From Paenarthrobacter nicotinovorans (GTDB taxonomy: Bacteria; Actinomycetota; Actinomycetes; Actinomycetales; Micrococcaceae), in contig NZ_CP089293.1 of the NCBI RefSeq assembly GCF_021919345.1, positions 3,658,001 through 3,722,000 of the forward strand: a stretch of DNA of 64,000 nt. Direction: 5' to 3'. Positions 1 through 9,433 of this stretch are shown piece by piece. Position 1 is the stretch's first letter, and the number at the start of each line of letters is the position of its first letter. The position numbers were made by a program, and so were the translations under genes. The notes under the pieces were generated by a model. The model ran no database searches. It saw only the letters and a program-made list of their open reading frames with translations, and was not told where the DNA came from.

Positions 1-121
1 GAGAATCTGTCCTGGGCTTGCCCTGCGCACGTAGGGCCAACGTTGTTGTCCCCACAGACACGTGCAGGCCGTGCCCTGTTCCTCCGGGAGGATGTGCCGG
101 CATGGAATCCAAACGGGAGCG
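1..121. other. left-edge intergenic sequence, no gene supported
   Basis: Lies downstream of the leftward mod operon. A leftward frame starting GTG at 61 would run off the window edge, but its nearest purine-rich stretch (79-85) is about 17 nt away, too far for a normal ribosome site. It could be the 5' end of the next leftward gene; I cannot support that from 61 bases. Confidence 0.3.
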
Positions 122-151
122 GGGGCCGTCGGCGTAGTGCCGGCGGCCTCC
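122..151 (-). terminator. hairpin after modC
   Basis: GC-rich inverted repeat: GGCCGTCGGC (124-133) pairs with GCCGGCGGCC (139-148) around a 5-nt loop with one U-G wobble. It sits 25 nt beyond the modC stop codon, so it is a likely end of the mod transcript. There is no clear U-tract. Confidence 0.5.
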
Positions 152-175
152 GTCAGTTGAAGCCGGGAGTAGGGC

Positions 176-1246
176 TCACGCCGGGTAGACCGACACCAAC
201 GCGGACTTCACCACGAACCGCACCTCCATCCCGGGGGCAAGGCCAAGGTCTGCGGAGGCTGCAGGCGTGATGTCGGCGGACAACGCGCCGTCGGTGCCGG
301 CGCTGGCGCGCACCCGGACCTGGTCGCCGTGTGGCTCAAGGTCCGTGATGGTCACCGCATAGGAGTTGCGCGGGCTTCCGTGCACATCACCCAGGAAGAC
401 GGAAACGCTCGACGGCGGGAACGCCGCCACGCCTGCCTGGCCGGGCACGGGTGACCAGTCGGGATCGTGCTGTCCAGCGAAAAACCGGCCATCCGGCGTC
501 GTGATTCCCTCTCGGCCCAGAGTACCGGTGACGAGATTCAGTCCGGCGAGTCCGGCGGCAAAGTGGCTCCTGGGCCGTTCAAGGACCTGGCGGGTAGGGC
601 CCTCTTCGACGATCCGGCCGTTTTCCACCACCACCACACGGTCTGCCAGCATGTAGGCGTCCAGGACGTCGTGTGTGACGATGATGGCCTTCCGGTCCTT
701 CAACACGCGTTTGAGCACACGGCGCAGCAGCGGTGCAGCGTGGATGTCCAGGGCAGCCATGGGTTCGTCGAGCAGCAGTAGTTCCGGCTCGGCAGCCAGG
801 GCGCGCGCCACGGCAACCCGCTGCGCCTGGCCTCCGGAGAGCTGGGCAGGCTTCCTGTCGGCGAGGGACGAAGCGTCAACCTCCGCCAGCCAACGCTGCG
901 CAGTTTCCCGGGCCGCAGCCTTGGAAGCCCCGGCACTGCGGGGGCCGAACGCCACGTTGTCCACCACGCTCAGGTGCGGGAACAGCAGCGCTTCCTGGGC
1001 CAGAAGGGCCGTACCGCGCAGGTGGGGTGCGTCCCAATGGTGGGTGCCGGCGTCGAGGTTGAACAACTGCCGCCCGGCAATCCTGGCCGAGCCGGAATCG
1101 GGCCGCAACAGCCCGGCAATCACGCCCAACAACGTTGATTTGCCCGCCCCGTTGGGACCGAGGATGGCCACGGTTTCACCGTCAGCGAGGCTGAGCGACA
1201 TGTCGAAGTTCCGGGCACGGAGGCTGGCCTGCAGTTCGAAGCTCAT
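176..1246 (-). CDS. modC: molybdate ABC transporter ATP-binding protein
   Basis: ATPase subunit that powers molybdate uptake through the ModB membrane channel. The 356-residue protein has a Walker A motif GPNGAGKST at residues 30-38, the signature LSGGQAQR, Walker B LLLLDEP and the switch His in IIVTHD. The last ~110 residues match the TOBE/Mop oxyanion-binding extension expected of ModC, ending [13 protein letters not shown]. It overlaps modB by 4 nt (ATGA), so translation is probably coupled. Sulfate or other oxyanion ATPases are related, but the neighbouring ModA/ModB and a TOBE-carrying regulator support molybdate. Confidence 0.9.
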   Translation of the reverse strand: MSFELQASLRARNFDMSLSLADGETVAILGPNGAGKSTLLGVIAGLLRPDSGSARIAGRQLFNLDAGTHHWDAPHLRGTALLAQEALLFPHLSVVDNVAFGPRSAGASKAAARETAQRWLAEVDASSLADRKPAQLSGGQAQRVAVARALAAEPELLLLDEPMAALDIHAAPLLRRVLKRVLKDRKAIIVTHDVLDAYMLADRVVVVENGRIVEEGPTRQVLERPRSHFAAGLAGLNLVTGTLGREGITTPDGRFFAGQHDPDWSPVPGQAGVAAFPPSSVSVFLGDVHGSPRNSYAVTITDLEPHGDQVRVRASAGTDGALSADITPAASADLGLAPGMEVRFVVKSALVSVYPA

Positions 1247-2052
1247 GCCTGGACCGCCGCAGCCGCGCGCCGACGGCCACCATAACTGAGCCCCACCACC
1301 GCGACGGCCACCGCCACCAGGACAAGGGACAGCGCGACGGCGGAGTCGGCGTCGGTCTCGCGCTGCAAGTAGATTTCCAGCGGCAGGGTCCGCGTGACGC
1401 CTTCCAGGCTGCCCGCAAACGTCAGGGTAGCTCCGAACTCCCCCAAGCTGCGCGCGAACGACAACACAGCGCCCGATGCCAGCCCCGGCAGGACCAGCGG
1501 AAGGGTGACGCGGCGAAGGACGGTGGTGGGTTTCGCCCCGAGGGTCGCAGCCACGGCTTCATACCGGTTTCCTGCCGACCTCAAGGCACCCTCCAAACTG
1601 ACCACCAGGAAGGGCAGGGCTACGAAGGTCTGCGCCAGGACCACCGCGGTGGTCGAAAACGCGATCTGGACGCCGGCCATCTCCAGCGACTTCCCCAGCA
1701 AACCCTGACGGCCAAAGGTATACAGCAGCGCAATACCCCCGACGACGGGTGGCAGCACCAGCGGCAACAGAACGAACGACCTCAGGAGTTTCTGCCCGGG
1801 GAACTCGCCGCGTGCCAGCACCAGCGCCAGCGGCACGCCCAACACGATGCAGAGGACCGTGCTGGCGGCAGAGGTCCGCAGGCTCAGGCCCAACGCGGCC
1901 AGGGAAGACTCCGAGGTGATCAGGGGAACGAACTGCGGCCAGTTGACGCGCAGCAGCATGGCCGCCAGCGGAAGGACCACCAGGAGGCCGCCCGCTGCTG
2001 CCACGGCATAGATCCATCGGGGGACGCCATGGTAGCCGGTGGTGGTCTTCAT
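1243..2052 (-). CDS. modB: molybdate ABC transporter permease
   Basis: Inner-membrane channel subunit for molybdate import. The translated protein shows about five to six hydrophobic segments and the EAA-type loop [20 protein letters not shown] that docks onto ModC. I start it at the ATG at 2052: the sequence TAAGGAGAGC just upstream contains both the modA stop codon and a strong Shine-Dalgarno site, whereas the longer open frame would extend 19 codons into modA. Length (269 residues) is slightly above the usual ModB size. Operon order is regulator-modA-modB-modC. Confidence 0.9.
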   Translation of the reverse strand: MKTTTGYHGVPRWIYAVAAAGGLLVVLPLAAMLLRVNWPQFVPLITSESSLAALGLSLRTSAASTVLCIVLGVPLALVLARGEFPGQKLLRSFVLLPLVLPPVVGGIALLYTFGRQGLLGKSLEMAGVQIAFSTTAVVLAQTFVALPFLVVSLEGALRSAGNRYEAVAATLGAKPTTVLRRVTLPLVLPGLASGAVLSFARSLGEFGATLTFAGSLEGVTRTLPLEIYLQRETDADSAVALSLVLVAVAVAVVGLSYGGRRRAAAAVQA

Positions 2053-2059
2053 GCTCTCC

Positions 2060-2848
2060 TTACGGTGCGCCGAATCCGGCGTCACCCAGAACCTTCTTGC
2101 CTGCTTCACTGGTCACTGCGGCCACGAAAGCCGCTGCCAGCGCCTTGTTCTTGCTGGAGCCTACCGTGGCGATCGGGTACGTGTTGACCGCCTTGTCCGA
2201 TTCAGCGAACGGAATGCCTTTAACCTTGTCGCCGGCTCCCTTCACGTCCGTGACGTAGACCAAGCCGGCGTCGGCCTCGCCCGAGGTGACCTTGCCGAGC
2301 ACGTCGGTCACCGAGGATTCCTCGCTGACGGGGCTCAACGTTATACCGCTGGCCTTCTCAACCGTGTCCGTTGCCGCGCCGCAGGGAACCTGGCTGGCGC
2401 AGGTGACTATCTTGACACCCGGCTTGGCGAGGTCGGCGAACGATGAGATCGACGCCGGGTTGCCGGGCGGGACTGCGATCTCAAGGACGTTCGTGGCGAA
2501 GTTGGTGGCAGTGCCGTCCAGCAGCTTGGCGTCGGCAAGCTTTGTCATGTTCTTGGTGTCAGCCGAGGCGAACACATCGGCCGGGGCCCCCTGGGTTATC
2601 TGCGTGACGAGATCGGAGGAGCCCGCGAAGCTCAGTTTCACTCTTGTGCCCGGGTTGGCTGCCTCGAAATCCTTGGCCAACTGCGTGAAAGGTGCTTTAA
2701 GGGACGCTGCGGCGAACACAGTGATCTCGCCCGACGGGGATGAGGTGGAGCTTGCCGTGGTGTTGGTGCCTGAGCCGCATCCGGCCAGGCTTGCCGCCAA
2801 AACGCCGGCCACCAACAGTGCGGTGAAATTTTTGCGGGTGATGGTCAT
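2060..2848 (-). CDS. modA: molybdate-binding lipoprotein
   Basis: Extracellular binding protein that captures molybdate and delivers it to ModB. Residues 1-24 form a lipoprotein signal with lipobox SLAGC (Cys24), followed by a Ser/Thr-rich linker. The mature part has the family pattern [20 protein letters not shown] and [20 protein letters not shown], which place the oxyanion-binding serines. The start codon overlaps the stop of the upstream regulator by 4 nt, so regulator and transporter share a transcript. The 262-residue length fits ModA. Confidence 0.92.
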   Translation of the reverse strand: MTITRKNFTALLVAGVLAASLAGCGSGTNTTASSTSSPSGEITVFAAASLKAPFTQLAKDFEAANPGTRVKLSFAGSSDLVTQITQGAPADVFASADTKNMTKLADAKLLDGTATNFATNVLEIAVPPGNPASISSFADLAKPGVKIVTCASQVPCGAATDTVEKASGITLSPVSEESSVTDVLGKVTSGEADAGLVYVTDVKGAGDKVKGIPFAESDKAVNTYPIATVGSSKNKALAAAFVAAVTSEAGKKVLGDAGFGAP

Positions 2849-3255
2849 ATGATGCTCTTTCCCTGGGGCGTTTCGATGATCACCGTGGTGGCCTTGACTA
2901 CCGCTGTGGCCACCGAACCGAGCTCAAGGCCGAGTTCCCGCACGGCCTCGCTGCTCATGAGGGACACCACGCGGAACGGCCCACATTGAAGCTCGACCTG
3001 CGCCATCACTTTGTCCGCCGTGATCCCCGTGACCAGGCCGACGAAGCGGTTCCGCGCCGAACTTCCGGAACGGGAGGGGTCGTCCGGGAGGTGGGACTGG
3101 CTGCGCGCCAAAGTCGCGAGTTCCAGGCCATCAACCGCCAATCGGCCAGCGGGATCCTTCTGCGGAGTGAGCGTCCCGTTCTCTGTCCAACGCCTCACGG
3201 TGTCGTCACTGACACCGAGGAAGCGGGCGGCTTCGGAAATTCGTATTTGCGGCAT
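2845..3255 (-). CDS. HTH-TOBE molybdate-responsive regulator
   Basis: Small (136-residue) DNA-binding protein with an excisionase/MerR-like helix-turn-helix at the N terminus (RISEAARFLGVSDDTVRRW) and a C-terminal TOBE (Mop-like) domain from about residue 65 (NRFVGLVTGITADKVMAQVE). This combination is found in front of actinobacterial mod operons and is taken to sense molybdate, doing the job of ModE. A longer upstream frame exists to 3420, but the ATG at 3255 gives the natural start of the HTH. It overlaps modA by 4 nt. Role as repressor or activator is inference. Confidence 0.82.
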   Translation of the reverse strand: MPQIRISEAARFLGVSDDTVRRWTENGTLTPQKDPAGRLAVDGLELATLARSQSHLPDDPSRSGSSARNRFVGLVTGITADKVMAQVELQCGPFRVVSLMSSEAVRELGLELGSVATAVVKATTVIIETPQGKSII

Positions 3256-3262
3256 AGAAACA

Positions 3263-3286
3263 GTGTAGTTCCGTAAATGCGTACAC
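3263..3286. promoter_or_regulatory. candidate operator of the mod operon
   Basis: Inverted repeat GTGTA-N14-TACAC directly upstream of the HTH-TOBE start codon (3255). Position and symmetry suit autoregulation by the HTH-TOBE protein, but arms of 5 bp are short and could be chance. Confidence 0.3.
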
Positions 3287-3460
3287 AAGGGCCGTTCTAC
3301 TCCGCAAACGCAATGTGACCGTGCTCCGGGGGGCGCGCGCCGCCGCACCCCCATCGGCATGTCGCGCCTCTCAGTACCTCGGACGAACTTGCTCCCCCGC
3401 CCGGATGAACCAAGGGCCAAACGGGGCCCGAGCCCGGACCGCTCACCCTAGGGTTGAAGC

Positions 3461-4636
3461 ATGTCACCGAGAATCCAGGCCCTCCGCCCCGCCGCCGCAC
3501 CCTTGGCAGGCCTTGGCATGCTCGTGGCACTCATGGTCCTGGAGGAACGCAGTTTCGATTCGGCGAGCGCGGTCCTGGTCGCCCTCACGGCGGCGGTTGC
3601 AGCCGCCGAACTGGTCCCCGTTCCCGCCATCGTCTTCGCCTTCGCTGCCTTGGGCTTCCAGGCGTTCGGCATCTTCCCGAGCGTGATGCTGTCCGGCGCC
3701 ACGCCCTATGTGTGCTTGCCGGTGCTCTTCTTTTTCACCACTCTCGGTTGGAAAGAACCGCAGCGGTGGCCACTGCCTGTTGCGGCCGTGACCGCAGCCG
3801 GGCTGGTCACCGTGAACTGGTTCGCCGACACCGCGTGGATCAACTTTGTTTTCGGCAAACAGCTGACCGAAGCGAGCCCCTTCCGCATTGCTGTGTACGC
3901 CTTCCTGGTGTTCGCCTCATTCTCGGCCCTCAACCTCGCTGGATGGGCTGCCGCTGCGTCGGTCCGGCAGGCCGTTGCCAACCGGATGGCGAAGGAACAG
4001 GCGGAGTCCCGGCTCGAATCAACGGCGGGCGCCTTGGTGATCGAACAAGAGCGCAACAGGATCGCCCGGGAGCTGCATGACGTCCTTGCGCATTCCCTCG
4101 CCGTCATCACAGCCCAGGCGGAAGGGATCCGCTACGTCCACCGGACTGAGCCGGAACTGGTGGAGGAGGCGGCCAACGTCATTGCGTCTTCGGCAAGGAG
4201 CGCACTGCAGGAAACCCGGCGGCTCGTGCAAAGTTTCGGCTCGGAACTGGAGGGTCCCGCACCCGGAACCTCGGAATTGCCGGCCCTGGCCGAACGCCTG
4301 GAGAGCAGCGGGATGCCTATCGAGCTGCACACGGCCGGGCTGGAGGGTCTCTCCCCGGTAGAGGACCTCACCGTCTACAGAATCGTCCAGGAAAGCCTGA
4401 CGAATGCGTTCAAACATGGGGACCGCGAGGCCGGCGCAGTGGTGACGGTTGCCCGCGAACCCCGCGGCCTGCGTCTGAAGATCCGCTCAAGGCTGGCCGA
4501 CGGCGGGACTGAACTGCCGCCGTCGGGAACCGGCCGCGGCATCCCGGGTATGCGTGAACGCGCGACGGCGGCGGGCGGGCGGCTCACTACGGTCACCAAC
4601 GGCCAACTCTTCGAAGTGGAGGCAATCCTGCCATGA
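3461..4636 (+). CDS. NarL-type sensor histidine kinase
   Basis: Membrane sensor of a two-component system. Residues ~12-170 hold several hydrophobic segments, followed by a HisKA_3 dimerisation domain with phospho-acceptor His206 in ERNRIARELHDVLAHSL. The HATPase region shows the N box ESLTNAFKHG and G box GRGIPGMRERA near the C terminus. No separate periplasmic sensor domain is visible, so the signal may be sensed in the membrane. A -10 box TAGGGT (3449-3454) ends 6 nt before the ATG, suggesting a leaderless message. It overlaps the response regulator gene by 4 nt. Confidence 0.9.
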   Translation: MSPRIQALRPAAAPLAGLGMLVALMVLEERSFDSASAVLVALTAAVAAAELVPVPAIVFAFAALGFQAFGIFPSVMLSGATPYVCLPVLFFFTTLGWKEPQRWPLPVAAVTAAGLVTVNWFADTAWINFVFGKQLTEASPFRIAVYAFLVFASFSALNLAGWAAAASVRQAVANRMAKEQAESRLESTAGALVIEQERNRIARELHDVLAHSLAVITAQAEGIRYVHRTEPELVEEAANVIASSARSALQETRRLVQSFGSELEGPAPGTSELPALAERLESSGMPIELHTAGLEGLSPVEDLTVYRIVQESLTNAFKHGDREAGAVVTVAREPRGLRLKIRSRLADGGTELPPSGTGRGIPGMRERATAAGGRLTTVTNGQLFEVEAILP

Positions 4637-5283
4637 ACGACACCCCGATCCGCGTCGCATTGGTTGACGATCAACCCTTGTTCAGCGCTGGTTTGAAGAT
4701 GATCCTTGGCAGCCAGCCTGACCTGGACCTGGTAGGCGAAGCCACTGACGGTGAGCAGGCTGTTGCCCTCGCGGCGGACGTCGGACCGGACGTGATGCTG
4801 ATGGACATTCGGATGCCGGTCATGGACGGGATCACCGCCACGCGCCACATCACCGAAAGCAGCGGCCGTACAAAGGTCATTGTGCTCACCACCATCCAGC
4901 ACGACGAAGCCGTGGTGCGCGCCATCCAAGCCGGCGCCGGCGGTTTCCTCACCAAGGATGCGACACCGGAATTCCTGCTCGCCACCATCCGCACCGTTCA
5001 CGCCGGGCACGCGGTCATGGCTCCTTCGGCTACGAATGAACTACTCAGGGACTACACCACTCCCGCAGAGTCCAACACGGCCGTCCTGGAACCCCTGTCG
5101 GCCCGGGAGCACGATGTCTTCATGCTGGCCGCCAAAGGCCTGGCCAACGGGGAGATCGCCGCGTCCCTGGTTCTCAGCGACGCCACGGTGAAATCCCACA
5201 TCGGGAACATCCTGTCCAAGCTCAAACTCAAAAACCGGATCCAGCTGGTTGCCTTCGCGTACCAAAACAGGCTGATCGGCTAG
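4633..5283 (+). CDS. NarL/FixJ-family response regulator
   Basis: Partner of the upstream kinase. An N-terminal receiver domain carries the acidic pocket Asp12-Asp13 (VDDQPLF), phospho-acceptor Asp58 in MLMDIRMPVMDG, the conserved Thr in VLTTIQ and Lys in FLTKDA. The C-terminal LuxR-type HTH runs from about residue 153 (LSAREHDVFMLAAKGLANGE, then SDATVKSHIGNIL). Length 216 residues is standard. The target genes are not evident; the exported protein downstream is one candidate, but a hairpin separates them. Confidence 0.92.
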   Translation: MNDTPIRVALVDDQPLFSAGLKMILGSQPDLDLVGEATDGEQAVALAADVGPDVMLMDIRMPVMDGITATRHITESSGRTKVIVLTTIQHDEAVVRAIQAGAGGFLTKDATPEFLLATIRTVHAGHAVMAPSATNELLRDYTTPAESNTAVLEPLSAREHDVFMLAAKGLANGEIAASLVLSDATVKSHIGNILSKLKLKNRIQLVAFAYQNRLIG

Positions 5284-5302
5284 ATCATCACGCTCCAAAC
5301 CA

Positions 5303-5322
5303 GGCCCTGGAACACCAGGGCC
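5303..5322 (+). terminator. hairpin after the two-component operon
   Basis: Perfect 8-bp stem GGCCCTGG/CCAGGGCC with an AACA loop, 20 nt after the response-regulator stop codon. No U-run follows, so termination strength is uncertain. Confidence 0.5.
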
Positions 5323-5371
5323 GGCCACCGCATTGCCAAAAACCGACCATAATTCGTCCAGAGGAGAAACG

Positions 5372-6250
5372 ATGAAAAAGAAAACCATTGGGGTACTGAT
5401 TCTTACTGCCGGGGCTGCCGCGACATTGGCTGCCGCCGCCACGCCAGGAGTCTCCTCCATGCTGACCAAACCGGCGGAGCATCCGGTGTCCGGCGTGACT
5501 CTGGCAGCCGAGCAGTTCGCGTCCGCGGATTCCGCGGCCGAAAACGGGGTGGCCGAAGCCGTGCGTCGGTGCATGGCCAAGGCTGGATACGACTACACAC
5601 CGGTTTCCGCAGGACAGCAATCCGTGGATCTCAAACAGCACGTAGGCTTCGATACGCTCAGCGTTGAGACTGCACGGGCTTCGGGATACGCCTCAACCAA
5701 GCCCAAGGGACCGGGCGAGCCCGCCCCGGACTCCGACCTCGGCAAACTCATGGCCGATCCCGCTTTTCAGCAGGCCCTCAACGGCAGTGGCTCGCCTGAA
5801 CAGAACGTAGTCCAGTCCTCAGCAGGTACGGGGATGCTGTGGGGAGGCTGCAAAGCCGAGGGCATCACCGCCATCTATGGGACTGCCGACAACTACATGA
5901 GGGCCACCGCATTGGCTTTCAACTCGCTGATGGTCGCCACCAACGCTGCAGGCCAGGACGCCGGGATCCAGACCGCCGTCGACTCCTGGAAAGAATGCAT
6001 GTCCACAACGGCCTTCCCCTACAGCCATCCGGGCGAAGCGGTCTCTGCGGGATTGGACGCCGGCGGCCAAAAAGAACTGAAGATCGCTGTCACCGATGCG
6101 GGCTGCCGCGAAAGCACCGGATTCGACGCGAAGATCACCACGGTGTTGGACAAGTACTTGACCACGCGCATGAAGGAACTGGAGACGGAGGTAGCCGCGG
6201 TTAAGCAGATACGGAGGGATGCCTCGGCGCGGGCGACCGCTTTGCTCTAG
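5372..6250 (+). CDS. exported protein of unknown function
   Basis: I do not recognise the family. The ATG at 5372 follows a clear GAGGAG site (5362-5367) and opens an export signal: KKK charge, a hydrophobic stretch (TIGVLILTAGAAATLAAAAT) and small residues. The 292-residue protein has cysteines in pairs of similar context (VRRCMAKAGYDYTP, WKECMSTTAFPYSH), suggesting two repeated subdomains of a kind seen in actinobacterial exported proteins, each with a Cys followed by an aromatic-Pro motif. It could be a cell-wall or secreted factor regulated by the adjacent two-component system; that is inference. Confidence 0.7.
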   Translation: MKKKTIGVLILTAGAAATLAAAATPGVSSMLTKPAEHPVSGVTLAAEQFASADSAAENGVAEAVRRCMAKAGYDYTPVSAGQQSVDLKQHVGFDTLSVETARASGYASTKPKGPGEPAPDSDLGKLMADPAFQQALNGSGSPEQNVVQSSAGTGMLWGGCKAEGITAIYGTADNYMRATALAFNSLMVATNAAGQDAGIQTAVDSWKECMSTTAFPYSHPGEAVSAGLDAGGQKELKIAVTDAGCRESTGFDAKITTVLDKYLTTRMKELETEVAAVKQIRRDASARATALL

Positions 6251-6314
6251 CCCCAAAGGACCCGCCGCCGTACCCTGTTCTAGGGAGAGAGTCTTAGGCG
6301 CGAAGGAGCGTCCC

Positions 6315-7649
6315 ATGGAATGGATTCGTCCGGACAGCCCGAACTATGACGAGGCCCGGAAACTCTTCAATGCGATGATCGACCGCAGGCCTGCCGTCAT
6401 CGCCAAATGCTCCGATCCCGGCGAGGTGGCCGAGGCTCTCAGCTACGCACGCAACCACAACCTTGACGTGGCGGTTCGTTCAGGCGGGCACTCCGTGGCC
6501 GGTATGTCCACCAATGACGACGGATTGGTGATCGATGTCCGTCCGATGAAATCGATCAGCGTCAACACTGAGGCTAAGACCGTGACAGCCGGCGCCGGGC
6601 TCACCTGGGGCGAATTCGACCGCGCGACACAGCAGCACGGCCTCGCGGTTACCGGCGGCCGTGCTTCCACCACGGGAGTCTCCGGATTCACGTTGGGCGG
6701 GGGCTCGGGGTGGCTTGAACGCTCGTACGGATTCGCCTGCGACAACCTGCTTTCCGTAGACCTCGTCACGGCCTCCGGCGAACGTGTGACCGCCAGTCCG
6801 GACGAAAACCCCGAGCTGTTTTGGGCACTCCACGGCGGCGGTGGGAACTTCGGTGTGGCAACGTCCCTGACGTTCAAGCTGCACGACCTCGGCCCCACCG
6901 TCATGGCAGGGCTCATGCTTTTCCCAGGGGAGGATGCCAAAGACTTGTCGCGCGCCTTCCGGGGCCTTGCCCTTGAAGCTCCCGACGCCGTCGGAACAGC
7001 CTTGGTGTATCTCACCGCTCCGCCGGAAGAGTTCGTACCGGAAGATATGGTGGGCAAGCTCGCCGTCGGAATGGCCTATATCTATGCGGGCGATGTTGAG
7101 GCGGGCGAGGAACACGCAAAGCCGTTCCGCGAACTTGGCCCCGCCGTAGACTTGGTCTCGCCCATGGGGTACGCGGACTTCCAGTGCATGATCGACGATC
7201 CACCGGACCATTACAACTACTGGAGCGCCGACTACCACAACGAGCTCAACGACGACGCGCTGGATCTGCTGGTTGATTCGGCGCAGCGGCTCCCGGGCCC
7301 CCATTCACAGCAACTCGTGGCCCGCTGGGGCGGGGCGGTGGGCGGACCGGCTGCGGCGAACACACCGCTGCAGCACCGGGGCGCAGCATGGGTCAGCCAT
7401 CCATTCGGGCTGTCTGAGACGCGGGAAGGAGGTCAGGAAGCCAAAGCATGGGTCAAGCAGTTCCGGCAGGACATCGCCCCTCACACAACGGGCGGGGTGT
7501 GGCTGAACTTCATCGGCGACGAAGGGCAAGACCGGATCATGGCGGCCTACGGGGATCAGAACTATCGCCGGCTGTCCTTGGTGAAGCGTGAGTTCGATCC
7601 CGACAACGTGTTCCAGGGCAACCAGAACATCCTGCCGGCCCAGCACTGA
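6315..7649 (+). CDS. FAD-binding oxidoreductase, berberine-bridge type
   Basis: Flavoenzyme of the vanillyl-alcohol-oxidase fold (FAD_binding_4 plus BBE C-terminal domain). The N-terminal half contains RSGGHS with His59, the usual site of covalent FAD attachment, and GFTLGGGSGWLERSYG for nucleotide binding. The C terminus RRLSLVKREFDPDNVFQGNQ is the family's BBE signature. A GAAGGAG site at 6302-6308 fixes the start at 6315; the frame is open further upstream without a ribosome site. Substrate unknown: relatives oxidise sugars, alkaloids or polyketides. No signal peptide, so it is cytoplasmic. Confidence 0.88.
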   Translation: MEWIRPDSPNYDEARKLFNAMIDRRPAVIAKCSDPGEVAEALSYARNHNLDVAVRSGGHSVAGMSTNDDGLVIDVRPMKSISVNTEAKTVTAGAGLTWGEFDRATQQHGLAVTGGRASTTGVSGFTLGGGSGWLERSYGFACDNLLSVDLVTASGERVTASPDENPELFWALHGGGGNFGVATSLTFKLHDLGPTVMAGLMLFPGEDAKDLSRAFRGLALEAPDAVGTALVYLTAPPEEFVPEDMVGKLAVGMAYIYAGDVEAGEEHAKPFRELGPAVDLVSPMGYADFQCMIDDPPDHYNYWSADYHNELNDDALDLLVDSAQRLPGPHSQQLVARWGGAVGGPAAANTPLQHRGAAWVSHPFGLSETREGGQEAKAWVKQFRQDIAPHTTGGVWLNFIGDEGQDRIMAAYGDQNYRRLSLVKREFDPDNVFQGNQNILPAQH

Positions 7650-7686
7650 TTTTCACCGGCGCTCCTTCCCGGTTGCCGTCGACCCT

Positions 7687-7704
7687 ACGGGCAGTGAAGC
7701 CCGT
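7687..7704 (+). terminator. weak hairpin after the FAD oxidoreductase
   Basis: ACGGGC/GCCCGT stem with an AGTGAA loop, 38 nt past the stop codon. It lies beside a copy of the dispersed sequence GCTCCTTCCCGGTTGCC (see 40291-40407). Confidence 0.35.
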
Positions 7705-7781
7705 CTCCGGGGCGAAGCACGGCGGTAGACGCCCCCGATGGCCGGCGACTGGGAGGGCTCGCCCGGGACTACACTTTGGCC

Positions 7782-8651
7782 ATGGCCATCTACGTCGATC
7801 CGCCCCTGTGGCCCGCGCACGGAACCGTGTTTTCGCACCTCGTTTCGGACACTTCGCTGGATGAGCTCCATGCGTTCGCGGCTGCCGCCGGGGTTCCGGA
7901 GAGGGCCTTCGACGGGGACCACTATGACGTCCCGGAACGCCGCTACAACGATCTCATCGTGGCGGGCGCCATTCCCGTGGAAGCCCGGATCCTGGTGCGC
8001 AAACTCATCGCCAGCGGCCTACGAATTCCCGCGCGGGAACGGAGTAAAGCTTTGACAGTTCCGTTGATGGAGCGTTGGAACAGTATCTTCCCCGGCCATG
8101 AGGAGCTGGGCCTGGAGCTGTTGGAGCGGTGGGGCGAGGACGGCCGGAAATACCACAGCCGCACACACCTCCTGGCAGTTCTTGAAGCCCTGGACACTCT
8201 GACAGAACCCGCCCTGCCTGCACGGACCGTCTCCTTGGCGGCTTGGTTTCACGACGCCGTTTATGAAGGTGTTGCTGGTCAGGATGAGGAAGACTCAGCC
8301 ATCCTGGCCGAGGACCGGCTCACGGCTGCTGGCCTCGCCGCTGCCGATGTGGCCGAGGTGGCCCGGCTCGTCAGGCTCACTTCCACCCACTCCCCTGAGC
8401 CCGGTGACCATGCCGGCGCCCTCCTCTGCGACGCCGACCTCTCTGTCCTTGGCGGCGACGAACATGCCTACGCACGTTACCTGGCCGCCGTCCGCGAAGA
8501 CTACGCCCACGTCAGCGACGATGACTTCGCGAAGGGTCGCGCCGCCGTCGTACGCCATCTGCTAAGTCTGGACCCGCTGTTCCACAGCGAACGGGCCAAG
8601 GGCCTCTGGCTCGACGCCGCCCGCCGGAATCTAGCGGGCGAACTCGCGTGA
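7782..8651 (+). CDS. DUF4031-HD domain fusion protein
   Basis: Two-part protein of 289 residues. The first ~85 residues match DUF4031 (AIYVDPPLWPAHGTVFSHLV and GDHYDVPERRY). The rest is an HD-type phosphohydrolase with metal-binding histidines in YHSRTHLL and the HD pair in AAWFHDAVYEG, plus DADLSVLGG further on. HD proteins of this kind are predicted metal-dependent phosphohydrolases; the substrate is unknown. A -10 box TACACT (7770-7775) ends 6 nt before the ATG, arguing for a leaderless start here rather than at the TTG two codons earlier. It overlaps the next gene by 4 nt. Confidence 0.82.
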   Translation: MAIYVDPPLWPAHGTVFSHLVSDTSLDELHAFAAAAGVPERAFDGDHYDVPERRYNDLIVAGAIPVEARILVRKLIASGLRIPARERSKALTVPLMERWNSIFPGHEELGLELLERWGEDGRKYHSRTHLLAVLEALDTLTEPALPARTVSLAAWFHDAVYEGVAGQDEEDSAILAEDRLTAAGLAAADVAEVARLVRLTSTHSPEPGDHAGALLCDADLSVLGGDEHAYARYLAAVREDYAHVSDDDFAKGRAAVVRHLLSLDPLFHSERAKGLWLDAARRNLAGELA

Positions 8652-9424
8652 GCGGCGTGCCCAGCGAACCCGGAGCGCCGCAGCGGCAGCTCCCGTACTC
8701 GGTCCGGTTTGAATGGGGGCTCGACGGCGCCCGCGCGGTAGTGCCGGGCGCTGACCTTGCGGTGGTGGTTGACGTCCTGTCGTTCACGACGTGCGTGAGC
8801 GTCGCGGTGGATCGCGGGGCGGTGGTGTTTCCCTATCCGCTGAGGGACGCGGGTGCAAGCGAGTTCGCGGCCCGCCACCGGGCCGCATTGGCGGGGCCGC
8901 GGGGTTCGGAAGGGCTGAGCTTGTCGCCCGTGAGCCTCAGTGCTGCGCCGGTACTCGACCGGGTCGTTCTGCCCTCCCCCAACGGGTCCACCATCAGCCA
9001 TGAAGTGGCCGGTTCAGCCCGTCAGGTGGTGGCCGTTTCACTGCGCAACGCTGCTGCCACGGCCGATTGGGTGCAGGCCACACTGCCTCATGGTGCCGTT
9101 ATTGCCGTCATCGCTGCGGGTGAGAAGTGGGGCAACGGTAGCCTGCGGCCGGCGTTGGAGGACGAACTTGGAGCCGGGGCGTTCATTGCCGGACTCGCGG
9201 CTGCCGGGCGTCACAACTTTTCCCCGGAAGCGGCCGCTGCTGCTGCCGCCTTCGATGCTGCGGAACCGCATCTTGCGGGCATTCTGCGGGGATGTTCCAG
9301 TGGCCGGGAACTGATCGACGCCGGTTTTGCGGGTGATGTCGTCATCGCGGCGGAGCTGGACGCAGGTTCCGCAATTGCTCTCTTGCAGGACGGTGCCTAT
9401 CGGGGAGTGTTGGCGTCCAGCTAG
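8648..9424 (+). CDS. ComB-family 2-phosphosulfolactate phosphatase-like protein
   Basis: Matches the ComB family: VVVDVLSFTTCVSVAV near residue 40, LPSPNGSTIS near 115, and AAGEKWGNGSLRPALEDELG near 158, which holds the metal and phosphate site. In methanogens ComB acts in coenzyme M synthesis, but many actinobacteria carry it without that pathway, and no other sulfolactate gene is in this window, so the true substrate is uncertain. GTG start overlapping the HD protein stop (GTGA) suggests the two hydrolases are translated together. Confidence 0.8.
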   Translation: MSGVPSEPGAPQRQLPYSVRFEWGLDGARAVVPGADLAVVVDVLSFTTCVSVAVDRGAVVFPYPLRDAGASEFAARHRAALAGPRGSEGLSLSPVSLSAAPVLDRVVLPSPNGSTISHEVAGSARQVVAVSLRNAAATADWVQATLPHGAVIAVIAAGEKWGNGSLRPALEDELGAGAFIAGLAAAGRHNFSPEAAAAAAAFDAAEPHLAGILRGCSSGRELIDAGFAGDVVIAAELDAGSAIALLQDGAYRGVLASS

Positions 9425-9433
9425 CATAGAGGT

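Noticed and set aside
1..61. 5' end of a leftward molybdenum-cofactor gene
   Set aside because: Only about 20 codons would be visible and the start lacks a well-placed ribosome site; cannot be supported.
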